A stretch of 64,000 nt of DNA, taken from Glossina fuscipes (taxonomy: Eukaryota > Arthropoda > Insecta > Diptera > Glossinidae). The stretch spans positions 1,765,477-1,829,476 of the forward strand of contig NW_023998414.1 in assembly GCF_014805625.2 (NCBI RefSeq). The letters are read 5' to 3'. Positions within the stretch are counted from its first letter, which is position 1. Each line of letters opens with the position of its first letter. Shown piece by piece: positions 25,736-38,300 of the stretch. A program made the translations under genes and the position numbers. The notes beneath the pieces were generated by a model. That model was not told where the DNA came from, searched no databases, and saw only the letters and a list, made by a program, of their open reading frames with translations.

Positions 25736-28469
25736 ATAGTTTAGACGGCAAAGATATTTTATACTTATATAGTTGCTATTAAGAAGTCACAAATGATCAA
25801 CGATTGACGAAAATAGACGACCAAGTCAAAGAAAAGTGACAGCTAAATCGTGAATGCTCAAAAGCTGGGCACGTGAGCAATAGATGGCCGCGCAAAAACT
25901 AATTATATTTTGATTGACAAGTGAACTGGCGCCAGAGACTATTTTAGCGCAAAAACGTGAAAGCAAAACGTCACATGTACATAGCACACACTTCCTGACG
26001 CAAATAAACGCAAATAATCTACAAAACAAAAAAATAACAAAAAAAAAAAAATGCATTAAAATTTACCTTTTGTTTTAAATATGGTTCAAGCTACCATGCA
26101 AAGTGCTTGTTCAAAATTTTAAATAATTGATTAAAATGAAAATAAATTTGGAAGTGTAAAAATCCTAGGAATAGCGTAAAATTTCTTATTGCAAAAAACA
26201 AACAAAAATTCAATAAATTATAATAAACACAATAAAATGTATTTATTTTTTCTTTTTTAGTCATTGAATATATTATATGGAATATATTATATGGTATATA
26301 TCTTCTAGAGATATTATTGTTGGATCGAGGGTGCCTTTGGTTCGGCAACTGGGTCTAACGCTCTTGTTGCTGTTTTTAAATGATTTTCCACGAATGAACA
26401 ACTACTACTGCAATCTAATATAAAGCTATTCCCTTGCTCTATGGGGGACTTCAGTTGTATTTGGTGAAATGGTGCGATAACAGCAAAGCATTGTCATCTA
26501 GGGTCAGTAACATCTCTTTGTGATCTGAGAATCATCCTTCACAATCTATTGACACTTAACATGCAATTGCAATCTGGAGTCAATAAAGCTATCAAAATGT
26601 AGACCTAATTATGAACCTTACTCTCCTATACGAGTTCCCTGGAGGAGGAGTTACTTAAATAAATCTAATACTTATTCTATCACCTATTCGGATAAATGTG
26701 AACTTGAGAAACGTATGCGACTTAGTCGATAACGTTCTTACTACTAGCTAAGCGATGGTGTCGCTGTTACTTGTCTTTTATCTTCTTTTGCAATTACAGG
26801 CCTAGGTATAAGTAATTTTAAGGGATAGGTTAAGTTTATCCAATTTTGTGCTTATTTAAAAGATCCAATAGTTTTATCGTCAATCGATAATTTTTTCATT
26901 TCGGAAGAGAAATTTACCGTACCACCAACCCCACAACGAATCGCTCGGACTAAAAGGTTAATAAACGCGATTTACGTATGCTCCTTAGCAGGATCGAAAA
27001 GCGAATTCTGAATACTGAAATCATTGATTCTCTTTTTAAAAATTTATTTTCTTTGACTTTCAAAAAAATAAAATTAACATAATAAAACAAGTAGAAAAAA
27101 AAAAAAAAAAAAACTGTTTCACTTACCTCAATTGGGGAAATACTTTCATATAAATTTGTATTAAAATTATATTTTTATGCGAATAGTGACGATGAAGGTA
27201 CATTTTCTTGGATATTTTTGCTACTGTAGGAATGATAGGTAGCTGTTCATACTAATTACGATGCGTCATTTATATCTTACATTTAAGACAATACATGTTC
27301 ACTTTTCAATGTTACGTTTGTTCGTTATAATTTCATATACACTCTTATGAGGGCCCGCCTCTTTATTTATGGGCAAACGCACTTCCGAAATCCCATAACT
27401 AGCTTCACGTGTACGCTTATGCATTAGGCATACAGTGATAACGAGATGATATTCATCCCTTGGCTTATATAAATTGAACAGAAATTTGAAAACTATTCAT
27501 ATTCTCAGGTGACGTTCTTTTTAGTAAAGGGTGAAATCATTAAAGTACTTATGCGACCAAAGAAAGTTACCTTTCTAAAGGAAACCGGAACATATTATTA
27601 CACCAAAAAGAGATATTTTCTCATATCTAATCCTTTATCTAATATTGTACACGTTCAAGTGTATATAGAAAAAAGTTCGAAACAAATATGTTAATCATGT
27701 ACACGCACGAAATTTTACGTAGCTACTTACCTAACTACCTATCTACCTATCTACCTATCTTCCTTACTAAGTGCTTATATATATGCATTTGTTCATTTGT
27801 GCATGATTGTAATACATAAATCATTGAATTGCGGAATACATTTCCTTCAAAAAATTCCCCTTTTCATGGAAAACCATTCCAACCAATCTTCATAAGAACG
27901 CATTAGAATGGAGATAGAAAAAAAAAAAAAAAAAAAAAACTTAATTTTTTTTCATATGTCATCGGGTTCCAGTGCCAAATATTGCATTACATTAACATAT
28001 TATTTTTACATACATTGTATGTTTACTATCAGTCCATTAGTTTGTATTTTATTTCGTTTGCAACATCTGCGAATAAACAATATAAACTTACCCGGACGAT
28101 AAGACGCATAACATAACTCGTACTAGCAATATTGAAATCATCTTCCCTCAACGTTCGTATTACTTTGATCTGAATTATTGTTGTCACTCCTTTCAATCCT
28201 CAAATTTAACGACGATTTATTGCAAAAATATTTTAATGTTGACTTCGGACCATAACACGCACTCAAAATTTACGTCCATTTTTCTATGTCAAACGGTGCG
28301 TCTTATAGTCCGAAAAATATGATACTAATCAAGATAAGCAAAACTTGCAAATGGGTTATTATTGCCGTGTTTCACGTACCCAGAAGTTCTTATACAGATT
28401 ATAAGTTATTTTTTTCTCTTTCTTTTTATTGAATTATATAAGAGCAACCTATCATTGCTTAGGCCACCA
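25736..28469. other. Gene-free stretch with one uncertain open frame
   Basis: 27507-27694 is open after an acceptor-like TTCATATTCTCAG and encodes a basic, Tyr-rich 61-residue segment ending in TAA. Nothing upstream pairs with it. The rest is AT-rich sequence with a (CTAC/CTAT)n patch at 27725-27760. Confidence 0.4.
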
Positions 28470-28626
28470 TGATCGCGGAAATGCGTAAATCGATTTACAA
28501 TTTGGTGCTGATCAAGAATATTTATACCTTTTGGGGGTCTTTGATACTTCCTTTTGGGCGCTGCAAACGTTTTGCCAAAATGAATATACCCCTCATCTCG
28601 GGGGTGATGGATATAAAAAGCAATAG
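28470..28626 (+). mobile_element. INE-1-like element, copy F (3' fragment)
   Basis: Reads AAATCGATTTACAATTTGGTGCTGATCAAGAAT, then the GCGCTGCAAACGTTTTGCCAAAATGAATATA block, ending GGTGATGGATATAAAAAG. This matches the final 150 bp of copies A and B. Confidence 0.65.
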
Positions 28627-29181
28627 GCATTTTATTTCCAGATGCTTAGATAAATGTAATTTAATAATACTTTTAGACTAGTTTCCGCATATATTTTTGA
28701 GCTCTTACATGTTTTTTTTTTTTTGCGAAGAGATTGATGATTACTCTTAAAAATTATATATCGTAATAGTATTTTTTATATCGTATATACAAATATTAAA
28801 ATATTTATAGAGATTTTTATTTATTTTGACTTTGTGCAATCAGTCAACATAAACAGCATTTTCATATAAAATATATATGGTCACTCTATATATCTCATGC
28901 AATGGTTTCTCGATTTAGACACTCTCTCTCTCTCTCTCTCTCTCTCAGTTAGTTATTTTTTCCCTTTATTCTCTGAACATTTAAGGCAAACAAGAACAAA
29001 TAAGTATGTACAGCTATGCTTTGTTTATATTATATTCAGGCAGTTACGTATCATTCTCCTCGCGTGTTAATACATGTTTGTAAAGAAAGTGTAGTGACTT
29101 TGCTTTAAATAAATTTTATTTATAATCTACTAAAGCCAACTTAATTTATAACATACATTAGCAAATTTGTGCATTTAAATA
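28627..29181 (+). promoter_or_regulatory. Presumed promoter and 5' UTR region of the transferase gene
   Basis: This is the region upstream of the start codon, containing the CT array at 28922-28948. No clear TATA box or initiator can be singled out in such AT-rich DNA. Confidence 0.35.
28922..28948 (+). repeat. (CT)n array upstream of the transferase gene
   Basis: Perfect CT/GA run of about 27 bp, 235 bp upstream of the start codon. In Drosophila, (GA/CT)n is the binding site type of GAGA factor; a promoter role here is inference. Confidence 0.85.
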
Positions 29182-29301
29182 ATGTTAAGAAAAGTGCCGT
29201 TAATAGTTATACTGGGTTCAACCGGTACAGGAAAAACAAAATTATCTCTCGAGCTGGCCGAACGTTTTGGTGGCGAAATTATTAGTGCTGACTCTATGCA
29301 A
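29182..29301 (+). CDS. TRIT1-like: Transferase exon 1 (start codon, P-loop)
   Basis: This exon is 40 codons. It begins with ATG in the context aataATGT and ends ATGCAA|GTGAGT, a strong U2-type donor in phase 0. It encodes a short hydrophobic beta strand (PLIVILG), the Walker A loop and ISADSMQ. No convincing mitochondrial presequence precedes the P-loop (MLRKVP only), so an organellar form would need another start. Confidence 0.95.
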
Positions 29302-32300
29302 GTGAGTACGCAGCCATTTGGGGTTACCAGATTGCTAAGTTACACACATTAAACATTTGTGTTTTACTGAAAATGAAATTAAATGTTATCTGGGCTAATA
29401 TCTCTACATGTTAACTTTCAACACTAAATCTATTACTATTGTAAATAAGACGTGTGTCGAGCTTTTAGTGTTCACACCGTTAAAGTCTATATAACAAATT
29501 TGATTAGATTGTCATCGTTAGATCACATTGAACTTTTAAATGACTCGCCTAAAAAAAAAAAAAAAAATGGTGATGCTTTTGTTCCATTCTATATAGAACT
29601 TGAATAACGCGATAAAAACGCTATAATACTTATATGGGAACTAGAATTTCTAACTCCTTCTCAAGTATCTCAAATTCGCTCTCTATTATTAATTTCATAG
29701 CCTCTCCTACGATTTAGCTAAAATTTAGATACACTCAAAACAGTTTCCAGTCTCCCAAAAACTCGGGAGCTTACAAAATTTATACGAATTAATATAAATA
29801 ATTTGAAAAGTAATGTAATAAATAAATTTCATAAAAAATTAAGAAAAATATTTAAAAAAAAAAAAAATGAAATATTATTACATTAATACTAATGCACTAC
29901 CAGTCGGTTAACTTTTTCATAAACGAAATATTTACATTGTTGCATGTTAATTTATTTATTAAATCTCTCAGACCAACTCGACAATTGTCAATTAAATGTA
30001 GTCTAGACGTAGAATAATGCTACGGAGCATTCTATATGGTTTTTGTACCCTATAACACTTATGCTGCAAAGGTATATTAAGTTTGTCCTCGTTTGTAACT
30101 CTTATCGGATAGAATATTTTTAGGGTCAAAATTTCCGGGTAATTGTAACGTTTCGGATAAAGGCATAACGTTCTGCCACCTGTTTTAACGCTCAACGTCG
30201 GGTTTGGATTTCCTAGCACCAAGAGCTAGGCAAAGACATTTCCATTCAATTCCGAATAATTTCAGAAGAACCTGAGTCAAAATTTCCAATAAAGGCAAAT
30301 CAAACTTATTTTAGTTTTGACCTTACCTCGACCTTGACCTTAGCTCGAATTGTAGTTTCATTATACAAGAAAGGTCGAAAGTACATGAAACAACGCAAAT
30401 ACATCTCAGGACGTTAATTAGTTGGAACCATTGTTTGGTAATATTATCAATGTGAGCAGTAGGACAATGTGGGGGGACAATGCCTAAAAATCAATGATAT
30501 TAAATACCGGCATATTGGAACCATATATGAGAAATGGAATAATGATAAGGTCTCTTTTTTTTTTTTGGAGAAACTACTCTCTTAGTCTTATTAATTGAAA
30601 GTGTGAGACTCAAGGAGAGAGAAAATAACATCAAGAAGCGGGCTGTACTGTTCGCTTGCGCCACTCTGGCATCAGAATGAGAACTAAAAATGACCAGATC
30701 ACTTGCGTAGCCAAAAGCTGAATTATTCTCAGGAAGGAAGCTAAAAATTTAAAAGATTTTCTATGCCCGAGAGGACTCGAAAAGAGTAAGACAGACTTAA
30801 AGATGTTAATCGTAATATAGTTAAAAGTTGTTGTTACGCCGGCAACGGAACGTAGGCAATGACAACATAATCTAAAAATGTTGTCTTGGGCGGCTCTAGA
30901 ACGTCTAAAACGAAGTTGATAATTGTTGAGAATGCGTTTAGATTCAAGATAGCACTCTAGAGGCGAGTGGCGTCTGCTGCTAAGAGTGGAAAAGGGCATG
31001 ACAAAAGGTTCAGCGCGATTGCCATAGGATTTGATATATATTGGAACTCGGGTATGTGGGACACTACGGACAATGGGGTGCAAGTGAAGGCCAATTTCTA
31101 TTAGATATTTTTGAGGAAACTAGAGTATCGTTAAGAGTGTTCCAGGTACTCTCAGGAAACTAAAAAGATGGAAATACATTTTCTGGAATATAAGTACCAC
31201 CAGGTGTCGTTCATATAACAACACGGTCCTTGTAACAACACGGTTTCAATACAATACCGTACAAAATTTTCGATTATTTTACACGATTTCAAAAAATCGA
31301 ATATATATTTAGGTGGATATTTTCGTTTGCTCTTTGCTTTTTTGTTGAAGAAATCTCTAGTGGCGAGGAGTGTCAGCCATAAAATTAAATTTCTTCTGTA
31401 AGACTTTTGAAATACTCCAAAAAGGGGGAAGAAGCTGTGACAAATTATTCTTTGATTTTTTTTTATATCTATAAATCATTTGGTTTGATATCAATGGATT
31501 GCTTGTATATTCATGTTCTTGATCCGTATATAAGAGTTACGGAGGTAAATTAACATTTCAATATGTTTGTGATTTATTTTGAAATATTAGGGGAAAAATG
31601 GGTTTTGCCCTTCGAAATCTACTACTGAATCAATAACGTGTTTAGGAATCAAAGTTACTTTCTTGTCGCAGGCATTGTGATTGACAATGTTTCCGGGAAG
31701 GCATTTATTCGCCCGTTTAAAATCGTAAGCATAAATAGGGGAATCCACAAAAGAAACGTTAATATTATGTTTTAGCAAAAAGGTGAGCTGAACTTAATTC
31801 GTTGGTAGCCACAGGTTCCGGAGAATTCTGAGAGCATTTTTCTTGGAGAAAAAGTCCAAAACAGATGTTCACCCACTAATATTGATGCGAATCTAAGATG
31901 GGCCAGTAGTAAATTTCAAAGAGATTCAGTTAAATCAAATGCTGTTATGCATAATGTTACTTCGGCAATTCGATAGTGCCGCCACGAAGATGGTGTCCGC
32001 AATTAAAATCATCGTCCGATAAAGATAAGGTTTTTTTTTTTTATTTTCATTCCTTTCCTATTCATTTCTTATAGAAAATATGGTCACGTGAAATACTGTA
32101 AATATATCCTTCGGTAGCAATCCGAAGATAAATCGGCATTATTGTTAGTTAAGGTGGCATTGATAATATGCGGCAGCTTATGATCTAATCCTCTTTTAAT
32201 TGTTGTCGTAATTCCGCCTCCTCTTCAATTTGTTTGACAAGACTTTCAGGATTTGAGTATGCGTATTGTGCGTAAAGTTATTTTTTATTATTATTCATAC

Positions 32301-35300
32301 TAAATAGAGTTGTTGTTGTATGATAATAATCATTGCAAGTTTTATTTATAAGAGGTTGTGCTGTTTAACTAAAATTATTTCTAGGCAAATATTTAAGCGA
32401 TTTTGAATGACATATACCCTTCCGAAGTTCTTTGTCAGATAATGTCTTCAATAAGTCCTGGCGTGAACTGTGCTACAGCATTGAATTCTTTTATTAGAAT
32501 GGAATACTCATAGTTGCTTTTTTACTTTAAAAAGTCTCATCATTAGATTAATTGTAATTCTGCTGCCTGTCCATGAGTATTTATCATCTTTAAGAATTTT
32601 TTTTTTTTCGTTAACGCTATTAACTTGTGAAAGTCACTACCACGCAATAGAAAAATGATTGTTAGCCCAAGTAGATTTAGAGTGATAATAAAAGGCTTCT
32701 ATTATCTATAATTAGGTTTGTAGCTATGCTTAGCTCCTATAATGTACAACGATAGGAATGTTATTCATATCACAATCGTGCCGTAAATGATTTTATAGCT
32801 TTGCTGACTTATCAATCTTAATTATAATAATGATTATTATTGCATAATTTGTATTGTCATTAATAATTATTATTATTATTATTATTAATTAATTAATTAA
32901 ACGAATTTATTGTGACAGAAGAGTTTAAAAACCAATAGAAATTTTTTCTAAACGCATGATTACTAACAATTATTATTATTATTATTATTATTATTTTACA
33001 TAATTAATGTAATTTTTCAATTTTACATTTACGTGCTATGAGACGTTGTCCCCAGAAATTTTTGCGACCATTTCAATATATTCGGTATTCACTGTCAAGA
33101 TTGCATGCAAAAAATTGCAAATAATTTCCGAGTCTTCAGTCCCTTTTCTAGAACTCCTTTTATACTTTTCATTATTATGTTGTTCTTCAAAAGCAGCAGA
33201 AGAATTGCTGGTGAAACTCTTTATTTTTAATGACGCTACTACCAGTACCATTGAAATAAAATTCACCAGAATAGCAAAGATAAGCAAAAAAAGGGGAGCG
33301 CGCAACGCACATAAGAAATACCGTTGCTTGAATTTGCGAACGCAACAATGATAACTGCAATGCACATTTAGTGTAGACTATGAATTTCTAGGATGACTTC
33401 ACAGTTTCGCTATGATTCAAGCGGGTAAGCAACTTTGAAGGAAACGTGTTTTACTTTTGACAAATTTTTGTTTGGATGCAAGGAAAGAAAGATGACACAA
33501 TAGTAATAGTTCGGAAAGTGTTTGAAAAAACAATGATTTTGAAATATTGACTTAGTGGATGCTTAGTAGACCCGTCTACAATGGGTGGTCAAGTTGTTGG
33601 TTGATATCTCAATGTCTTGACTGTTGATTTCCAACCTCTTTACTACACTAATAAAAGTATTTAGAAAGTGTTTATGCCTATTTCATGCTTTAAGTGTAGC
33701 TTTGTTGAGACTACTCAAGAGTGGGCATAAGGCAGTGATCGATTGAAAAGGTGCCAGCGTTTCTGCCCACAAATTGAATGTGTATAAGGAAGTTTTTTTT
33801 TTTATCATCTCCTTTGTCATTTCGCAACATGCAAAGTGCGAAATGCGCGAAACGCATGCGCGTTAGCGGTAAATCTTCAAAAAAAGAGAGCAAGAATATT
33901 TGACCATGGCAGGGCATTTTTATAGATCTGCGATTGCAGACTAATATTAAACAATAAGAAATTATATTGCGCTGGTGCAGAGCCTCTTACATGCCTCACG
34001 AAAATGGTTTTCGCGTAACCGCTTTGTAATATTTCTCAAAAACATATTCACCTTTTTTTTCGGACACAGTACTATATATTATTAATATGTGATCAAAAAC
34101 TTTACACTTATCTTAAAAATTTATAAACCTGCCCGTAGGGTACTTATATTTCCATTAATTTTTAAATTCCTAGATAAAATTTGAAGCAATTTTGTAAACA
34201 ATTTTATATAATGATTTTTTTTTTTTTTTTTTTGATTGTTACATGATCTCTCTGCGTTGTGCTTAACGGATTTCTATTCGATTGGACACTTTTATGGCCA
34301 GTTGTAAAAACTATAGTTTATGTTTTTTTTTTTTTTTTTTTTTTTGGTGTTTTTCAATCTTTTTCAAAATTTGAAACATAAACATCAATGGTCTACACTT
34401 AATTTAAATATCTACACAGAGCCGCTCTAACCGCTAAGGAGAGTAACAGGTTTTTTCTATTATCATTATTATGATTATTACAATCTATTAAATATATTTG
34501 CTCTCGTTCGCTTATATTCGAATATTATGCTAATTTATGTTTTTTAAATATGAAAATTTGAATTTTTCATAATTTAACAGGTACTTCTATGCAAATTTCA
34601 ATACTTTTTTAATCTTTGCTTATCCATGCTTTATAAAATTTTTTTTTTAAAAATTGAAACAAAACGAATATAGTGAAATTAATACATTTTTCTGAAGAGC
34701 TCGAATGCTAAATAATAGCATATAAAAATTTTATTAAGTTGTTTAAGGGCGTCATCTGTCTATTAACATTATAATGAGGTTTCATAATATTTTCAAAGGG
34801 ATCTTCAATGGTAGTAGATTATCTTAACTATAGTTAGGCCTTCATTTTGCTGGGTCTTTCACCAGTTCGGCCATAGTTCTAAGCCGGTGTGTTGACACAC
34901 TCGCCAAGCCATTTCGCGATCTGTTAACCAAGTGCTACTGTGCTTTCTCTAACTTGCTAGAAGACTGCTAACGTTCAACTCACGCCCAAGAATGATGATC
35001 GGACTATAGGTCAAATGCAGTCTCTTCCGCTATAGCCAAGACCGAGGTAACCATAGTCAATTACAATCTAATCAATTATCTAGAATCCAGAGATATGCTT
35101 GGCGATATACAACATGGCTTTCACAAAAAAATCGGTCCAGTGATCACCTAATGTCCTAATACGTCGTATTTTTAGTGACAATAAGGTCGTTATGATAAAT
35201 ATCTCCAAAGCGTTTGGCAGAGTAAGGCGTGATGTTCTTATTTCCAAGGTGATTGTATTTTATGTCAATAGCATTTTCGCTCGATTCATATTGAGTTTCT

Positions 35301-38300
35301 TAGACAATGGCTCGCTAAGAGTTGTAGTCGACAATTAGTCATCAAACAAGACCTATTTAAATGCAGGTGTTCACCACAGAACTCTATTTTTTCTCCTTCT
35401 CTCTTCTTCGCATTCATTAACGATCTCCGATCTGCGTAACCGAAAACTCTATCTACTTGTTTGCAGATCGAAGCATCTTGCGCTACTCGCTTTACCTCCG
35501 TAAGAGACGATGCAGCAACGATATGCAGAATAAACGTTGTACGACGAATAGTTCTCGTAAAAATATCCGATTGGAGTCAGGCAGGAATGAACAAGCATGT
35601 AGTTGAATTTGGGCCGTCTTTCGGCTCAGTTGTATTGCTTGTTATTGTTAGCTTTCGCTACTAATGCACTTCACACGATATATATCAATCCCAGCTGACC
35701 TTGGCTAATGAAGAACCTTGTGCATGGTTTAGACTTCCAAGCACTTCCATTCGCTACCTCTTATTAGGTTTTTAAAAATTGTAACCTCAGTTTCATAGTA
35801 TGTTTAATAAAGTGTAAATTACTTCATTACTGTTAATAAGTGTTTTTTTTTTTTTTTTTTTTTTTTTGTAATTTTAATTCGCTTAGAAATATTGTGGGTG
35901 TTGTGGTAATGATTAATACAAACTTGATTTGCAGTATCCTGTAATAAGTTCCTAAATTTGCTTTGCTTGCGATAGTGAATTATATGTTTATTCTTTTCCG
36001 TGGCTCATTGAAAGCTTACAAGTATTCCATTCCAGGAAGAAGAACTTTTTCTTTTTAAACAAGAAAACATAAAACGCATAAAAAAAGTTTTAAGAATTCC
36101 ATTTGAAAGGCAACGGAATAGTTAATTGTAACGATGGAACAGGTATTTAACATAAGAATACCATCAATTTTTTAACCGTTGAATTGTAGCTCCACCTCTA
36201 TTTACTGCCAATTAATGCTAATTAGTTTATCACAATCGTTCTTTCCTCCTAATTGGTAGCAAAATATCTCAAACTATTAACAGACTTATTTCCAAGCTTA
36301 TCTCTCCCTTGCAGTAAATTACCAGAAATCGATACATTTTTTATTTTAATGAGCATAGGATGATCTCGTTGATGAGATTCGCCCGCTTAATAATCTACAC
36401 ATTTAGCCGGAATATATATGTGCCACATACGTCTTAGGCAGAATGGTCGTCAACGAGAAAGACAAATCTAATGCGTTTCTAAACCCAATCGCGATAATTT
36501 GCGGTTTTGCGATTTGTTTTTGGCAATCGAGTAGTCATGTTAAACGACTTCGATCGATAGACAAATCTGCTTGATCTTGGTGGTGGAGGGCTTGCCTCTG
36601 ATATATATGATTTGTTATTTCTTAACAACATTCAGGTCTGTATATAATGTTTTTTTATAATTTTGATCATAAGAAATTTCAATACTCGTTTGCAGGCTAT
36701 CAACGAGTTCTAACAATATTTGCATAGAATATCAGTTTTCATTGTGTTTTCATTTGTTTTTTGCCCTCCTGCGCCCATACTAAGGGCAAAAGGCAAATCG
36801 ACTAAGTTCGATTTAAAATTAAAAACAATAAATTGCGTTTTTTACTACCTACGTATTAGGCTTAGTCTTTGATCACTTCTTTATGGAAGTGGGTTACAAA
36901 AAGATTAATAAGAGTAGTATGCTTATCAAGACTACTTATAAAAACTACACTAAAACTAATTAACACTACGATATAAAATTTTTTTATTGTCTACTTGCAG
37001 GTGTATGCTAATTTAGATATTGTAACAGCTAAAGCCACTAAAGAGGAACGGGCAAAAGTAAAGCATCATTTGTTAGATGTAGCAACACCGTATGAACCAT
37101 TTACAGTGACGCATTTCCGCAATCAGGCTTTACCAATCGCATCCTTTTTTTTTTTTAAACTTCTTCACTCTTGACATGGCGGCCCTGCAATCTATATAGC
37201 TTGCTGTTAAAATAAATCTTTTCTTTTTTTTTTTGATTCATGCGGTAATTAATGGTGAGCATGAATGTATTTTTTATATTACAAAAAAAAAAAAAAAAAA
37301 TCTTAAAAAAAAACTGCAAGCCGGGAGATTCTATGCTTATTTGATTTTTGATTTATACGCTTAAGATTTTTAGAACAGTGAAGGCGCGCTTCAAAAACAA
37401 ATTAAAAAAAAAAAAAAAACTACTTTTAACTTCGGGAGAAAGAAATTATCATTCACTGGTACAATTCTTATATTATATACTTACTAACTTGAGTTGCCGC
37501 GAGCTATTATGCCCGAGTATAATACATTTTCATAAATACTTTTTAAATTAGTATGCAAATGTTACCACAGAGTTATGTTCTAAGAGAGCATTTTTTGAAA
37601 ACGAATTTAAACTAAATTAAAAAAAAAAAAAAAAAAAAAATTAACAAGCTGAAAAAAGTGATTATGACTTGTTCGACAATTTTTATTCCAAATTGCAAAA
37701 ATTAAATTAAATTCAATAAAAACTAATAAGAAATGTTTATATTACAATAAAACGCTTGCGTATATAAATGTGCTTAACATTGGCTTGAAGTTCATTAACT
37801 TTTATTTTCCTTGAATAACTAACTCTCTTCATGCCAACTGGTGGGAATGGAATATTTAAAAAGAAAAATTAATATTTTATTAAAATCAAGTCAACGATTT
37901 CCCCCTAACGGATACATAATGATTGGCACGTTTGGTTTCCTTTATCAGGCAAGAAATTAAAAATAATGCGAAAAATGAGTATTTATGCGGTTTAAGACGA
38001 ACTTTGAATCCCCATCGTGCAACACTTTTATATATATTTTATAGTTTATTGGGTTTCAGATTTTTCATCTTCTCTTCCTTTTTCTTTATTTTTTTATTTT
38101 TTTCTCTTTTTTTTTTTGTCATTTGGTAAAAAATTATTATTATTATTATTATTATTATTAATATTGAAAACTTGAAACCTTACAGTTTTTTAATATCAGA
38201 CGATTTCTTGACAACATAAGAACTGTTTGCATGCAAAAATCGAGAGCAAACGCGAGGCCCCCCATCTCCCCTTCCCGCAGTAACTCTTCCCGCGATGATT

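Larger units (their letters stand above)
29302..37000 (+). other. Transferase intron 1 (7.7 kb, U2-type)
   Basis: Donor CAA|GTGAGT, acceptor ctacttgcag|GTG. It contains two non-LTR RT relics (30.6-31.1 kb minus, 34.8-35.7 kb plus), a repeat-family fragment at 30.05 kb and the hypothetical ORF at 33.04-33.37 kb. The rest is AT-rich filler with ATT arrays. Confidence 0.85.
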
